In this document: positions 15,291 through 24,348 of the stretch, in pieces
How the letters are laid out: each line of letters begins with the position of its first letter
How positions within the stretch are numbered: position 1 is the first letter of the stretch
Assembly (NCBI RefSeq): GCF_008011855.1
Contig: NZ_VOUX01000024.1
Span: 1 to 46,159 of the forward strand
Source of the DNA: Serratia bockelmannii
GTDB taxonomy: Bacteria > Pseudomonadota > Gammaproteobacteria > Enterobacterales > Enterobacteriaceae
Direction of reading: 5' to 3'
Length of the DNA stretch: 46,159 nucleotides
Made by a program: the position numbers and the translations under genes
The notes under the pieces: generated by a model
What the model saw: only the letters and a program-made list of their open reading frames with translations
Databases searched by the model: none
What the model was told of the DNA's origin: nothing

Positions 15291-15410
15291 TCAAAGCGTC
15301 CTCAAGAAAATACCGGCAAATAGCGCGGCCCAAAAAATAGTGTTGTAAGCGAGGATGTGGAGGTTAGGTCTGCGGAGGAAAGCACGGATATACCAGTGAT
15401 AAAGGCGCAT
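15291..15410 (-). CDS. Small membrane protein between traU and traW (39 aa)
   Basis: A 39-codon gene that automated calling easily misses. ATG 15410 is preceded by AAGGAGCAACC, an excellent ribosome site placed right after the traU stop (15420). The stop TGA 15291-15293 is 1 nt from the traW ATG. The product starts MRLYHWYIRAFLRRPNLH and has one hydrophobic span (about 18-36, AYNTIFWAALFAGIFL) with a basic N-terminus, so a single-pass inner-membrane peptide is predicted. It occupies the traV slot of IncI plasmids, but I cannot confirm homology. Confidence 0.75.
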   Translation of the reverse strand: MRLYHWYIRAFLRRPNLHILAYNTIFWAALFAGIFLRTL

Positions 15411-15419
15411 GGTTGCTCC

Positions 15420-18400
15420 TTATGCTGCATCCCCCTGCACATAGCCGAGGCTTGCCAGCATGTCGTTGGCCAGTTGACGAATGGCGCCGCTTTCATCGTC
15501 ATTGCCGGCGCGCTTTTTCATCATCGCAATATGTTTTTCTGCTGAACCGCCTGGGAAGGTTTTGGCCAATAAACGTCGGGCCGTTTGGCCATCCAACGCG
15601 TCATACAGCATGTTGCGTAGAGCGCGGTTTACCGGGGTCGAGTTTAATGCCCAGAGCCGCAGTGGCCCTGCGGTGTTTTTGAGCAGCTGAGCCACGTTGC
15701 CATTGGTGGTTTGGAAAACGGCCAGAAACGTGACGCCACTTCCATCCGGCGCGGCGCCGCGGGTTGTGTTGAGCAACCTATTTAGTGTGGTACGCGGCAC
15801 CTTGAAAGTTTCCTGCAGAATAGGGAAGTCCTTAGTCCTTACCCGCATCAGATACAGGGAGTTGGCGGACTCCAGGATTGTCTGCGGGTAATCATCCAAA
15901 TATTGCGAAGCGAACACCGTGCGGATACCGAATTTTCGTTTCTCGCGATCTTCGGTTTCGAGTGCATCCCATAAAATGTCGATACCTCTGATGTTATGCA
16001 GCTCATCGATAAAGATGAGTTTGACCTCCTGATCCAGTTGTTCGATGCGTTTTCGATGCAGTGGTACATAACGTGGATCCAGATGATTGTAGAGTTCATC
16101 CTGGTACTGTGGCAGATAGAAGTCGTTAGCGCCGGCCAGATGGCGGGCGAACTGATACATGATACCTGTCTTGATTTTACCTTCCGGAGTTTGATTGCCG
16201 GCTACGTTGTTAACGTCGACGATACGAATGCGCGTATTTGGGTTGATGGAGTACCGCGTGCGCCCCGATATCAACGGGTAATCGAACAGCGCCTGTGTCA
16301 GACAGCGTGACACATAATGCAGTAATGACTCATCCGATCCGGGACGGTTGACGTTAGCGAAGACATTGCGCATTTCCTCGCTGTTTAGCGCCCCCTGCAG
16401 GTCGTTGAGCTCAGGTACAGCTTGAGCCTGTGCTAACGCAGCCTCGGCAACGCAGCCGGCAGTGAACAGCATATCGCGGACTTCGTACCAGGTAGCGATC
16501 TCCCACCAAGCGGCATCATAGCGACTCAGACAGCCGCTTGTTTCCAGCGCGGCATCAACCTCCGGAACCAATGACGCTCCATAACGCACCGGTTCAATGT
16601 CGCTGTTCTTGCGGTACACCATCTCAATAGCGCGTGTCAGGATCTGCCTGCATGATGGGGCATCAGGTGCAGTGCCCAGCTGTGGATCGATACACAGGCT
16701 GGTCAACAGGCCGAGCAAGTAGTCACGTTCAGTGCTGATGGGCGCTTTAAGCCCAAGTTGGATATCGAACGGATTGCGGCAGAAATCTGCTGTATTACGC
16801 AGAATAATACTGGCAATTTTGTCCTTTTGTCCGTGGGGTAGGCTGTCATAGACCAGATCGTAAAAGCCCTGAGCGGTAAAGCCTTTGTCAATGAAAGCCA
16901 TAAACGGCAGATCAGTATTACCGTTAGTGAGAGCATCGAGGTGAAGGCTGTTCGCTAACAGGGATTTTCCCGATCCTGGAGGACCTGCGAGCAGCTCGGT
17001 GTGCTTTTCCTGCAACGAACTGCCCAAGCCGATCGGATAAGGTTTGCCGTCGACGGTCTGGAAAATTGCGTTACCTTCGTTGCCCCAGGGGCTCGCTGGC
17101 CGTTGCAGCGGCATCAGTTTTAACGCTTCAGACAAAGGGGGGTACATCAGCGTTGGCGCGCTGAAACTAGACACCATAGGTAGAGTGTTGACCCAGGCAC
17201 GAATGGGATCGCCGAAAGTACGGGTCACTGTTGTAACACCCCAGCTCTGGATTGCTTTTTGCAGTAACGTCAGATTGCGTTTCAAACGGCTTTTGTCTGC
17301 GTCCCAGGTACTGGCGGTGATACTCATCATACAAACAGGCTCTTTCTTGTGCTGCGCCATCAACCATGAAATGGAGTCGTAAATATCTCGTAGTTTAGGG
17401 ACGAAGGCGGCAAACGACAGTAGCTGCTGCTTTTTTTCCAAAGCCTCACCGCCGCCGGGCATCAAGTCCAGACGTAAGCGCCAGGGTAACTGCCGTGGTA
17501 CTTTGGTGAACAGCTGGGCAAAGGATTCGGGGCGCTGAGGTGCCAGCGTCATGGCCAACTGACCGTGATAGAGTCCGTCGACCTCGATCAGACTGCCGTG
17601 GGTGTCGACCTCGGTGTCGCAGAACTGGAAATTCAAGTGCGGCGCCAGGGCTGCGCTGATATCGTCGCCGCGCAATTTTCCTTGAGGGATCACGCGATCG
17701 CCTGGCAGCAGGGGGCGCCACTCTTCATGGGTACTTAGCCGCTCTATTTCATCGCGGATCACATGGCCAGCTTCATGCGCGTCAAGCAATCGAACCATCA
17801 CGCCGTCGTTGCCGTCGGCCAAATCAGTGGCCAGCTTATCGATAAATGCGTCGTGGCGCAGCTTAAGGCCTTCAAACTCGGCGTAAATCGGGTTTTGCCC
17901 GAAACGGGCTTCAGGCAGATCTTTGAATTGAGTATTCTGCCGCTGTATTTCTTCTCTTCGTTCACTGAGCGGCAGGGCGCCAATGGCGGAATACACGGTA
18001 AGCCAGACTCGTTCGCGGGCGACATACGGCGTGAGTTTGACGATTTGCTCATCGACCAGGTCATCGAGAGCCAGACCAAGCTTGCGGTAGGCGCGGCGTT
18101 GCGGTTCGACGAGACGAGTGATTTCTTCGGCGCTGCGCGTTGGATCGCGTTCAAACACGATGCTGATTTTATGACCCAGGCTTTTGAAATCGCCGGTCAA
18201 TGCATCGCGTAATTTCAGAACGAAGCGCAGGAAGCTGTCCGGCGTCGGTGTTTCATTTTCGTGCTGGGGAACTGCCTCACTGAACTCGCGAAAAGCGCCT
18301 AGGATCTCAAAAGTGCTGGCATAGTCGTTAGTTTTAGTGACGTGTATGTAGGGAGCATCAAGTGAGGGGTGTCGGATTTTGTCGTCTGGTGTCAGGCCTA

Positions 18401-18494
18401 TGACGGTACGCAGGTCACAATACTGAGCGAAATCGCGGCCTAGGACATAACGGGAAAAATAGGCAAAGAGATCTTCGATTTTATCGATAATCAC
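15420..18494 (-). CDS. traU: Transfer ATPase TraU (DotO/IcmB, VirB4-class)
   Basis: A 1024-residue ATPase that energises assembly of, or transport through, the channel. Walker A GPPGSGKS is near residue 505 and Walker B LIFIDELHNI near 830, followed by TVFASQYLDDYPQTIL. I choose GTG 18494, preceded by CGGAG inside the end of traT; this gives a length close to R64 TraU, whereas the frame extended to 18536 would overlap traT by 40 nt. It belongs to the traT-traU-small gene-traW cluster with tight spacing. No membrane span is evident, in line with a cytoplasmic hexameric ATPase. Confidence 0.93.
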   Translation of the reverse strand: MIIDKIEDLFAYFSRYVLGRDFAQYCDLRTVIGLTPDDKIRHPSLDAPYIHVTKTNDYASTFEILGAFREFSEAVPQHENETPTPDSFLRFVLKLRDALTGDFKSLGHKISIVFERDPTRSAEEITRLVEPQRRAYRKLGLALDDLVDEQIVKLTPYVARERVWLTVYSAIGALPLSERREEIQRQNTQFKDLPEARFGQNPIYAEFEGLKLRHDAFIDKLATDLADGNDGVMVRLLDAHEAGHVIRDEIERLSTHEEWRPLLPGDRVIPQGKLRGDDISAALAPHLNFQFCDTEVDTHGSLIEVDGLYHGQLAMTLAPQRPESFAQLFTKVPRQLPWRLRLDLMPGGGEALEKKQQLLSFAAFVPKLRDIYDSISWLMAQHKKEPVCMMSITASTWDADKSRLKRNLTLLQKAIQSWGVTTVTRTFGDPIRAWVNTLPMVSSFSAPTLMYPPLSEALKLMPLQRPASPWGNEGNAIFQTVDGKPYPIGLGSSLQEKHTELLAGPPGSGKSLLANSLHLDALTNGNTDLPFMAFIDKGFTAQGFYDLVYDSLPHGQKDKIASIILRNTADFCRNPFDIQLGLKAPISTERDYLLGLLTSLCIDPQLGTAPDAPSCRQILTRAIEMVYRKNSDIEPVRYGASLVPEVDAALETSGCLSRYDAAWWEIATWYEVRDMLFTAGCVAEAALAQAQAVPELNDLQGALNSEEMRNVFANVNRPGSDESLLHYVSRCLTQALFDYPLISGRTRYSINPNTRIRIVDVNNVAGNQTPEGKIKTGIMYQFARHLAGANDFYLPQYQDELYNHLDPRYVPLHRKRIEQLDQEVKLIFIDELHNIRGIDILWDALETEDREKRKFGIRTVFASQYLDDYPQTILESANSLYLMRVRTKDFPILQETFKVPRTTLNRLLNTTRGAAPDGSGVTFLAVFQTTNGNVAQLLKNTAGPLRLWALNSTPVNRALRNMLYDALDGQTARRLLAKTFPGGSAEKHIAMMKKRAGNDDESGAIRQLANDMLASLGYVQGDAA

Positions 18495-18496
18495 AG

Positions 18497-19138
18497 TTAA
18501 CTCCGGGACAGATAGTCGTGATAGAAAGCGCGCCACCAGGTTGTTCCAGCTTCAAGACCGTCAGTGGCCAGCTGGCCTTTTATACGTGCGGGATGTAACA
18601 CCAACGCGAGATGTTGCCAGCGCTCCGCTGCAGTTTGTCGACCTTCCTCATCCAGTTTGCTCAGAGCCTGGGCGAACGCTTGCGGGTGTGTGGTGCCCCA
18701 AGCTTGTTTGACGGGACTGTCGTGGGTTGTCAGCCAGTCCAGTAACGCTTGTGCGTCGCTGCGATATTCATCGTCGGTGGAAGATAACGCCTGCACGATA
18801 GCTCGCTGCAGATGATTTGCATCTTCCGGAGCCAAAGCAGGCAGATAAACCATCACACCCGCTTCGGCAGAAACAGAGTCGAGTTTTTGCCAGGCTTCGC
18901 AAATTGGATCTGCGACCCCCAGGTTGTCTTGGGCAGTATTCAATGGATTGGTGTCCCTAAACACGACCCTGTTATGTGGGGATGAATAACCGCAATAGTC
19001 ACAACTATGACCGCCACGGCGAGCCTGATCATCCAATATGCCGCGCTGCGCAGGCGTGAGAGCATGCCCGGTAACTCGCCGGGAGATGGAGAAAATAAGC
19101 ATGAATTTTTCCAGAGATCCTGGTAGCAGGAAGGCCAT
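18497..19138 (-). CDS. traT: Transfer protein TraT (IcmJ/DotN-like)
   Basis: A roughly 213-residue cytoplasmic protein. The segment SCDYCGYSSPHNRVVF, followed by NTAQDNLGVADPIC, is the IcmJ/DotN zinc-finger region; the second half of the finger keeps only one Cys where IcmJ has several, so metal binding may be altered. In type IVB systems IcmJ/DotN joins the coupling complex. The start is uncertain. ATG 19138 keeps FLLPGSLEKF, which fits the family's N-terminus, but lies in a hairpin arm; ATG 19102 (MLIFSISRR) lies beyond it. It follows traR directly. It is not related to the F-plasmid TraT exclusion lipoprotein. Confidence 0.8.
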   Translation of the reverse strand: MAFLLPGSLEKFMLIFSISRRVTGHALTPAQRGILDDQARRGGHSCDYCGYSSPHNRVVFRDTNPLNTAQDNLGVADPICEAWQKLDSVSAEAGVMVYLPALAPEDANHLQRAIVQALSSTDDEYRSDAQALLDWLTTHDSPVKQAWGTTHPQAFAQALSKLDEEGRQTAAERWQHLALVLHPARIKGQLATDGLEAGTTWWRAFYHDYLSRS

Positions 19139-19154
19139 CCCGAATGGGATGGCC
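19133..19154 (-). other. Hairpin at the traR/traT junction
   Basis: GGCCATCCC (19133-19141) and GGGATGGCC (19146-19154) form a perfect 9-bp stem with a GAAT loop, 8 nt beyond the traR stop. No U-run follows. It may limit translation or transcription of traT relative to the upstream genes, and overlaps the likely traT start. Confidence 0.75.
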
Positions 19155-19162
19155 TGGTACAA

Positions 19163-19567
19163 TTAACCAGCAGTTACTGGCTGCATTCCCAACTGTTTCT
19201 GACTGCGGTTTGCGACCTGGTCAAGTGCCAATAATGCAGCGCCGGCTATAATTGCAATCATGATGTGAGAAACTTTAATCTGAGGGTTATTCTTCTTAGA
19301 TATCATCATGATAATTCCGGAAGCTATTAAAATAAGGCCGATCACACCGCTAGATTTAACAAAGGGGTCTTTCAGTGAAATTATCCCGTTAAGGACGTTT
19401 GTGATTGAGTCGGCAATATCATCGTCTGCATGAGCCAGCGGGGCAACGACCATGCTAACCACAGCGGCCAGAATACTGGCGATATGTCGACGAATGGCAT
19501 CGGCCACCATATAGATTTTGACTGCCGCGTGCAGGGGAGCATTTTTCAGGGTTTTCAGAACGTTCAT
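19163..19567 (-). CDS. traR: Transfer protein TraR (IcmD/DotP-like)
   Basis: A 134-residue small membrane protein. An N-terminal signal-like helix (about 30-47, HIASILAAVVSMVVAPLAHA) is followed by ITNVLNGIISLKDPFVKSSGVIGLILIASGIIMMI and a last span (about 100-116). The layout resembles IcmD/DotP and VirB2-like pilin-sized proteins. In R64 the order is traQ-traR-traS-traT; here no traS is found, as traT follows at once. GC is a little lower than in neighbouring genes. Confidence 0.82.
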   Translation of the reverse strand: MNVLKTLKNAPLHAAVKIYMVADAIRRHIASILAAVVSMVVAPLAHADDDIADSITNVLNGIISLKDPFVKSSGVIGLILIASGIIMMISKKNNPQIKVSHIMIAIIAGAALLALDQVANRSQKQLGMQPVTAG

Positions 19568-19582
19568 TTCTACCTCGTAGTT

Positions 19583-20113
19583 TTACCAATGGATATTAAG
19601 AGTGTTTTGCAGTGCATCGAGTACACGCGGATTGGCGGCGAGCATAGTGCCGATGATCAGGCGCTTTGCGCCGCTAACAACGTCATCACCGGCACTGAGC
19701 CCGGTGTGGCCGTCTTTCTGTGAACGCCGCAGGCGCAAAAGCCCCTGAAGCGCGTAAATCACGCCGACCAGTTGTAACAAGGTCAGGGTTGCGTTGATGG
19801 CCGTGGCGGCCGGGCCGTATTTTCCTTCGGAGACATAGGCGATGGCGCCAAAGGTCACGCTACCGAGTGCCATCTGGTTCGATGTAGCGTTCATCACCTG
19901 GTGAAGGGCGATAGTGGCTCCGCACATCACGACAACGGTGACAATTTTGCCGGCGCCGTCCTGTACCTGCCCGCGTCGGGCTTTGCCGGCGATGCTGCTC
20001 AAGTGCATGGCCATCATGACCAACCCACCAACTAAACCGATCGCCAGCACCAGGCGAATACCGACGTCTGTCACATTGTTGACTGCGTTGGCCAGCATCT
20101 GGACCAAATCCAT
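19583..20113 (-). CDS. traQ: Transfer protein TraQ (IcmC/DotE-like)
   Basis: A 176-residue integral membrane protein with three or four spans (about 17-40, 58-76, 85-100 and 110-128; the third less sure), followed by a basic cytoplasmic stretch LLRLRRSQKDGH. Length is the same as I recall for IncI1 TraQ, and the order traP-traQ-traR is kept. It is the counterpart of the small Icm inner-membrane proteins. The start ATG 20113 is 8 nt after the traP stop. Confidence 0.85.
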   Translation of the reverse strand: MDLVQMLANAVNNVTDVGIRLVLAIGLVGGLVMMAMHLSSIAGKARRGQVQDGAGKIVTVVVMCGATIALHQVMNATSNQMALGSVTFGAIAYVSEGKYGPAATAINATLTLLQLVGVIYALQGLLRLRRSQKDGHTGLSAGDDVVSGAKRLIIGTMLAANPRVLDALQNTLNIHW

Positions 20114-20121
20114 AGCGTTCC

Positions 20122-20892
20122 TTACCGAATGGTTCCGGCGGAGGTGATCACCTCACGTTTTTCAGTATCGATACGCAGTACTGTTGCGCGCCCCAGGGCA
20201 TCGCCTGGTCGTAATGCCCAACTACTCCCCTGATAAGTCACCCAAGCCAGGTCCGGATACAGACTGGTTATCGAGGCTCCTTTGAGGCTGTGGTTCGCGT
20301 TTGAGCGACGTGAGGCAGTATTTCCGGTTGGCTTAGCGGTAGGCATAACCGCAGCAGGTTGGGGCTGTCTTACAGCTTGTGCAGCAACTTGCTGCTCAAG
20401 AGCACGCAAGCGCTGATCCAGTGATTTGAGACCTTCTCGATTATCGCGAGCGTATACCCACACGTTGTCTAAAGCTTGTGCCGTTGCCTGCTGCGCATTG
20501 TCCTCGACGTTAGTTAGCGATGAGGTTTCACCGACAGGTTCAAGTTCGCGATCTGCTGATTCGATATGCACTCCTGCTTGGGGGGACCGGGGTGCTGCTG
20601 GCGCTGGAGTTGGAGCTGGCGTGGGCTGTATTGGTGTCTCTTGAGTCACGAATTGGGTGCTGCCGCTACTACCACTGGACTGTGGTGTGTTGCGTAGCAC
20701 ACCATAGGTGATGATGGCTAACAGCGTGATTATTAGGGCGATCATCTGAAGACGTGTAACTTTTAAGCCTAAGGGCAATGTGATCAGCCGTGGTTCTGAT
20801 GGCTTACGAACGATCGAAGTCTCTGCCTCGATTGGTTCATCCAGTTGCTCGTCCGGGGGGGGGTTATTCAGGTCGAAATGAGACTTAGACAT
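20122..20892 (-). CDS. traP: Transfer protein TraP (DotF/IcmG-like)
   Basis: A 256-residue bitopic protein: an acidic, proline-containing cytoplasmic start, one membrane span (about 49-66, LQMIALIITLLAIITYGV), a Pro/Ala-rich linker, a short coiled coil (about 150-172, LKSLDQRLRALEQQVAAQ) and a compact periplasmic end (SSWALRPGDALGRATVLRI). DotF/IcmG proteins share this plan and sit in the channel core near DotG. Its ATG overlaps the traO stop in TAATG. The C-terminal fold resembles the PilP/GspC type of periplasmic domain, an impression only. Confidence 0.86.
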   Translation of the reverse strand: MSKSHFDLNNPPPDEQLDEPIEAETSIVRKPSEPRLITLPLGLKVTRLQMIALIITLLAIITYGVLRNTPQSSGSSGSTQFVTQETPIQPTPAPTPAPAAPRSPQAGVHIESADRELEPVGETSSLTNVEDNAQQATAQALDNVWVYARDNREGLKSLDQRLRALEQQVAAQAVRQPQPAAVMPTAKPTGNTASRRSNANHSLKGASITSLYPDLAWVTYQGSSWALRPGDALGRATVLRIDTEKREVITSAGTIR

Positions 20893-22106
20893 TAACGCTC
20901 TCCTGCGAGGGATGTGGTAATAGCATCCCGATTGATGCGATCGCTGGCGTATACGCCTTTCATGAAATGAATCGCGATGGTTTGGTTTTTGAAGACTTTC
21001 ACCTGTTTGACCGGTAGCCGTGCCGCGTCGGCCGCCATCACCTGCCCGGCTTGAGTACCGATACCGCCGGCGACGGTGCCCGCGAGGGCTGAACCTTTCA
21101 CCTGTCCTGTACCGCCGCTGATGGTGCCGGCATTGGTGGCAAGGATTTGGGTATTTTGCTGTTCGTACAGCTGACCGGCTTTCCCTATGCCCATGGCCAA
21201 TGCAGGCAGCAAGATGCGACTGACGTACCGATTATTGACGTCGCTGGCGACGGTAGATTGCAGGGTGTCGTCCTGCAGCGCGTAGGCATCAACCTGGTAG
21301 TCGACGCCATTAAGCGTCATACGAGTGAAGTGGATCACGACACCATCGCCAGCCAACTGTATGCCCTTAGCGGTGAATTCTGCGCCGGCAAACTGACCGG
21401 CGGGTATGTGGGCCAGCACCAGTGAGTTGAGGTTGTCAGAATCGATGGCATTGTCGACCACCGCCGGGCGGCGAGTGTTTGGCGGCACAATGACGGCATC
21501 ACCAGATGTACGAGCTGAGGAAGGGATTTCCGCGGATACAGTTGCCTCTCTTCCTGGCAGGCTCTGTGACCACTGACTGAAAGCGTTATTGCCGTTCCCT
21601 GGTTCGTGTTCCCCTGCAGCTGGTGCCTGCCCAAAGGTGCCAGCTAACTGCATGTTTCCCGGTCGCCAGCGATCATTGAGTAGCTTCAGATAGCTTTTTA
21701 ACGCTGCTTTTTGATCCTCTTGGATGGCTCCGCCAGACTGCGGAACTGAGGTAGTGTCGGTTTCCGCGGTTGTTTTAAGGGCTACCGGCGGAGGCGGCTC
21801 ATTTGGTGTTTCGATTTGCACATCACTCATGCGTAATGAAGCGATAAAACTACCATCGCTGGCAGCTGCCGCTTCTGAACCAATACGGTTACCCGTTTTG
21901 ATCAACTGCTGATATTGCGCAGTTTCCTGAGAGGTAACCGGCGCGCTATTGGCCAGGTTGTTAATAGCGTATTGCGATGGGGTCGGCGCCGGTTGGTGCA
22001 AATAGCCCCAGCCCACAAATAACAGCGCGAGCAGGCCGATACCTCCGGATAACAGCAGGAGCAGGCTTTTTTTGCCGTCACTCGCCGCATCTTTTTCGAT
22101 GGCCAT
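20892..22106 (-). CDS. traO: Channel core protein TraO (DotG/IcmE, VirB10-like)
   Basis: A 404-residue protein with a cytoplasmic start, one membrane span (about 15-33, SLLLLLSGGIGLLALLFVGW), a flexible periplasmic stretch, and a C-terminal VirB10/TrbI-like domain. Signs of that domain are LVLAHIPAGQFAGAEFTAKG and a hydrophobic stretch (LLPALAMGIGKAGQLY), with NQTIAIHFMKGVYASDR at the end. The protein spans both membranes and forms the channel's central conduit. It lies between traN (4 nt away) and traP (overlapping). Confidence 0.92.
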   Translation of the reverse strand: MAIEKDAASDGKKSLLLLLSGGIGLLALLFVGWGYLHQPAPTPSQYAINNLANSAPVTSQETAQYQQLIKTGNRIGSEAAAASDGSFIASLRMSDVQIETPNEPPPPVALKTTAETDTTSVPQSGGAIQEDQKAALKSYLKLLNDRWRPGNMQLAGTFGQAPAAGEHEPGNGNNAFSQWSQSLPGREATVSAEIPSSARTSGDAVIVPPNTRRPAVVDNAIDSDNLNSLVLAHIPAGQFAGAEFTAKGIQLAGDGVVIHFTRMTLNGVDYQVDAYALQDDTLQSTVASDVNNRYVSRILLPALAMGIGKAGQLYEQQNTQILATNAGTISGGTGQVKGSALAGTVAGGIGTQAGQVMAADAARLPVKQVKVFKNQTIAIHFMKGVYASDRINRDAITTSLAGER

Positions 22107-22110
22107 AGGG

Positions 22111-23100
22111 TTACTCCAGATTGATGGTCAGTGGTGTATTGCGGCCCTGCACAGAGAACACCACCTCCGGAGTGAGCGGCAGTTTCCACACATGGGTGCC
22201 GTCAGCCGCGGAAGAGGTTTCAACAAATGCATCGCGTAATTCGCTTCGTGAGCGGATATAGAGGTCGTCTCCCATCTGCCAAACGGCAGTCAACGGAACT
22301 CCACCGCCAGTTTTGAGATGACGGGCGCCATCGGGCGGGACGCCGTCCAGAAACGCCTGCAGCGTAGGATTATCGAGGCTGATTTTCTCGCGTGCGATCG
22401 GCAGGGCTTTTGCCGATGGTCCGCGAAGAGGGATCCTCAGGTTTAGACTGCTGTCGGTGATCTGGGCCCTGCCGGCGTTGTCCGGTTCGCCACTGGTCAG
22501 TGCTATGACGACGGGAACCGGTAATCCCTTCAGGTAGACCGTTACGCTGCCGGTGTCGTAAGCGCGCCGGGCCTGAACGGACATAGCTGGGCTGTCGGGA
22601 ATGTAATTCACTTCAAAACCAGCGTTGTTGCCATTAAGAGGTGGTGCTGCAATCGGCCACGGCGCCCCGGTTTCGTCTGTAAACGAAACAGAGCTCGGGA
22701 AATTCGGTAGGGCGCGGAGCATCGGCAATGAGGCACCTGGCGACAGGTTGACTGTCAGAGAGCTAACCCGTGGTACCGCTGTTACCGGTGAACGGCTTTC
22801 ACTGCGTTGAAGTTGGTCAAAAGTATTACGTAGGCTGTCCACCTCGCGTGGTGAGAGCGGCGCCATTTGCTTTTGGGCATAATCCAGCGCCGGCAAAGGC
22901 AGCGGTGGCGAGCCATCCTCCGGTAAGGACGTTGTTGGCTCAGGTGTTGTTGTTACGGGGACATGTTGCGGGGCATTGACAGGTGCCTCGCTCAACGTTT
23001 GTGCCGGTTTCCAGGCGGGGGCAGGCGCAACTTCGGTTGTAGCCGCGCCTGCTGCTTGCGCCAGGGTCAGCAGAAGCAAACCGGTCAGAGGGGTTTTCAT
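22111..23100 (-). CDS. traN: Outer-membrane core protein TraN (DotH/IcmK-like)
   Basis: A 329-residue exported protein: signal peptide to about residue 19 (GLLLLTLAQAAGA), a Pro/Thr-rich linker to about 60, then the DotH/IcmK domain with LNLSPGASLPMLRALPNFPSSVSFTDETG-type beta strands and PWPIAAPP. With TraH (DotD) and TraI (DotC) it forms the outer-membrane core complex of type IVB systems. It is 1 nt from traM and 4 nt from traO. Confidence 0.92.
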   Translation of the reverse strand: MKTPLTGLLLLTLAQAAGAATTEVAPAPAWKPAQTLSEAPVNAPQHVPVTTTPEPTTSLPEDGSPPLPLPALDYAQKQMAPLSPREVDSLRNTFDQLQRSESRSPVTAVPRVSSLTVNLSPGASLPMLRALPNFPSSVSFTDETGAPWPIAAPPLNGNNAGFEVNYIPDSPAMSVQARRAYDTGSVTVYLKGLPVPVVIALTSGEPDNAGRAQITDSSLNLRIPLRGPSAKALPIAREKISLDNPTLQAFLDGVPPDGARHLKTGGGVPLTAVWQMGDDLYIRSRSELRDAFVETSSAADGTHVWKLPLTPEVVFSVQGRNTPLTINLE

Positions 23101-23101
23101 G

Positions 23102-23773
23102 TTATTTAGCCTCGAAAGTAATGAGCTGGGACACTTCCATGCCGGTGTGTTTAAGACGGGGGTCGGTACGCTGGATAAGCAGTGACATCACAAATGACTG
23201 TTCGGGCAACGATGTCACTTGGCCGGTGAGCTTGAGTTTTATCGGATATTGGATCTTCCAGGCATAAATGCCGTTCTCGAGCGTTCCTTTGCTAACCATT
23301 ACGCCGGGGGAGGTCATAATCGACATGTTCATCTTTTTGTCTTTCACTGCAGTCAAAACGTTGGAGGTGGTCAGGGCGGTGTAATAACTGCGGAATCCAT
23401 CGTCTGAGAAACGTGCCTGTAGCGCATTCATCTGGCTGCGATAATGCACAAAATCGAGCGTAAATGCCTCACGCAATACCTGTGCGCCAAAGTCGGTCAC
23501 GTTGATATCGCTATAGGCCGGTTGATCAGTGGGATAAAGCGGCGTGATCTGCCCATCCTGTGTGGCGAAATACTTCACTGGAGGGTGTAAGGCGACATAC
23601 GCCAGTATGGCGATAATAAACGCACATACGACGAGAGTGACGCTTTGCCACAAGTTAACCGCCAGAGAACGACGGGCAAAATCGGCGTTGAGCTGACTGG
23701 CAATATGCTGCGCCACGGCAGCTGCGTAGGGCGCTTCACCTGCAGAAGCAGGCGGGGTAACTGGCTTTTTCAT
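23102..23773 (-). CDS. traM: Transfer protein TraM (DotI/IcmL-like)
   Basis: A 223-residue bitopic inner-membrane protein. A cytoplasmic segment of about 45 residues leads to a span (about 46-66, VTLVVCAFIIAILAYVAL), then a periplasmic domain with the DotI/IcmL signature: DINVTDFGAQVLREAFTLDFVHY, then ARFSDDGFRSYYTAL, and a beta-rich end (YPIKLKLTGQ, QSFVMSLLIQRTDPRLKHTGMEV). It starts the traM-N-O-P run, the core of the channel. Confidence 0.92.
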   Translation of the reverse strand: MKKPVTPPASAGEAPYAAAVAQHIASQLNADFARRSLAVNLWQSVTLVVCAFIIAILAYVALHPPVKYFATQDGQITPLYPTDQPAYSDINVTDFGAQVLREAFTLDFVHYRSQMNALQARFSDDGFRSYYTALTTSNVLTAVKDKKMNMSIMTSPGVMVSKGTLENGIYAWKIQYPIKLKLTGQVTSLPEQSFVMSLLIQRTDPRLKHTGMEVSQLITFEAK

Positions 23774-23860
23774 GGTGACTGTCCACGGGTGAACCCCGTC
23801 GCAGGTGAACTGGACGGGGGATCGCGTTTATGGCTGAACATCGCGCGAATGCGCGGTGGA

Positions 23861-24340
23861 TTATCGGGAGAAAATATACCCATCGGAATTGCCGCTGTTG
23901 CCGGCCGATGTTGGCGCGACAGTAGCAGACTGGCTGTAGGTGGTTGGCGTGTAGGTTGGCGCCGCGTTCATCGAACGGGTTGTCACCAAACCGCCAGTTT
24001 GGGACGACAGGTCACCCCATGGGTCTATTTTACTGGGTATATAAGATTGGATCTTGTCACGTACCGCGCGGCAAACTTTGTCCTTGATGCCATTGAGGAT
24101 CCCACTGAGATCACCAAATGTCGGTACTGTTATGGCCGTGCTGATACTACCCAGGCATTGCTGCAAGCCACCGGATACCTGGTTTTCACGCTGCGACCAG
24201 GCCTCGGCAGCTTTACGATCTCTTTCATAGCCCGCTTGCGCACCCACCTGCGCGGCAGATACCGCCCGACAGTTGGCGGCGTGCGCCGATAGAGAAACAT
24301 TGCCAATTAATAATGCGACCAGGAAAAGTTGACGGATCAT
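23861..24340 (-). CDS. traL: Transfer protein TraL (by position)
   Basis: A 159-residue exported protein. The signal peptide ends near residue 21 (LVALLIGNVSLSAHA). The mature part has cysteines at about 24, 62 and 89, suited to a disulfide, and a Ser/Thr/Ala-rich tail from about 118 likely to be disordered. I assign it as TraL because it lies between sog and traM as in R64; its sequence alone would not tell me. 87 nt separate it from traM. Confidence 0.7.
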   Translation of the reverse strand: MIRQLFLVALLIGNVSLSAHAANCRAVSAAQVGAQAGYERDRKAAEAWSQRENQVSGGLQQCLGSISTAITVPTFGDLSGILNGIKDKVCRAVRDKIQSYIPSKIDPWGDLSSQTGGLVTTRSMNAAPTYTPTTYSQSATVAPTSAGNSGNSDGYIFSR

Positions 24341-24348
24341 GAGAGCTC

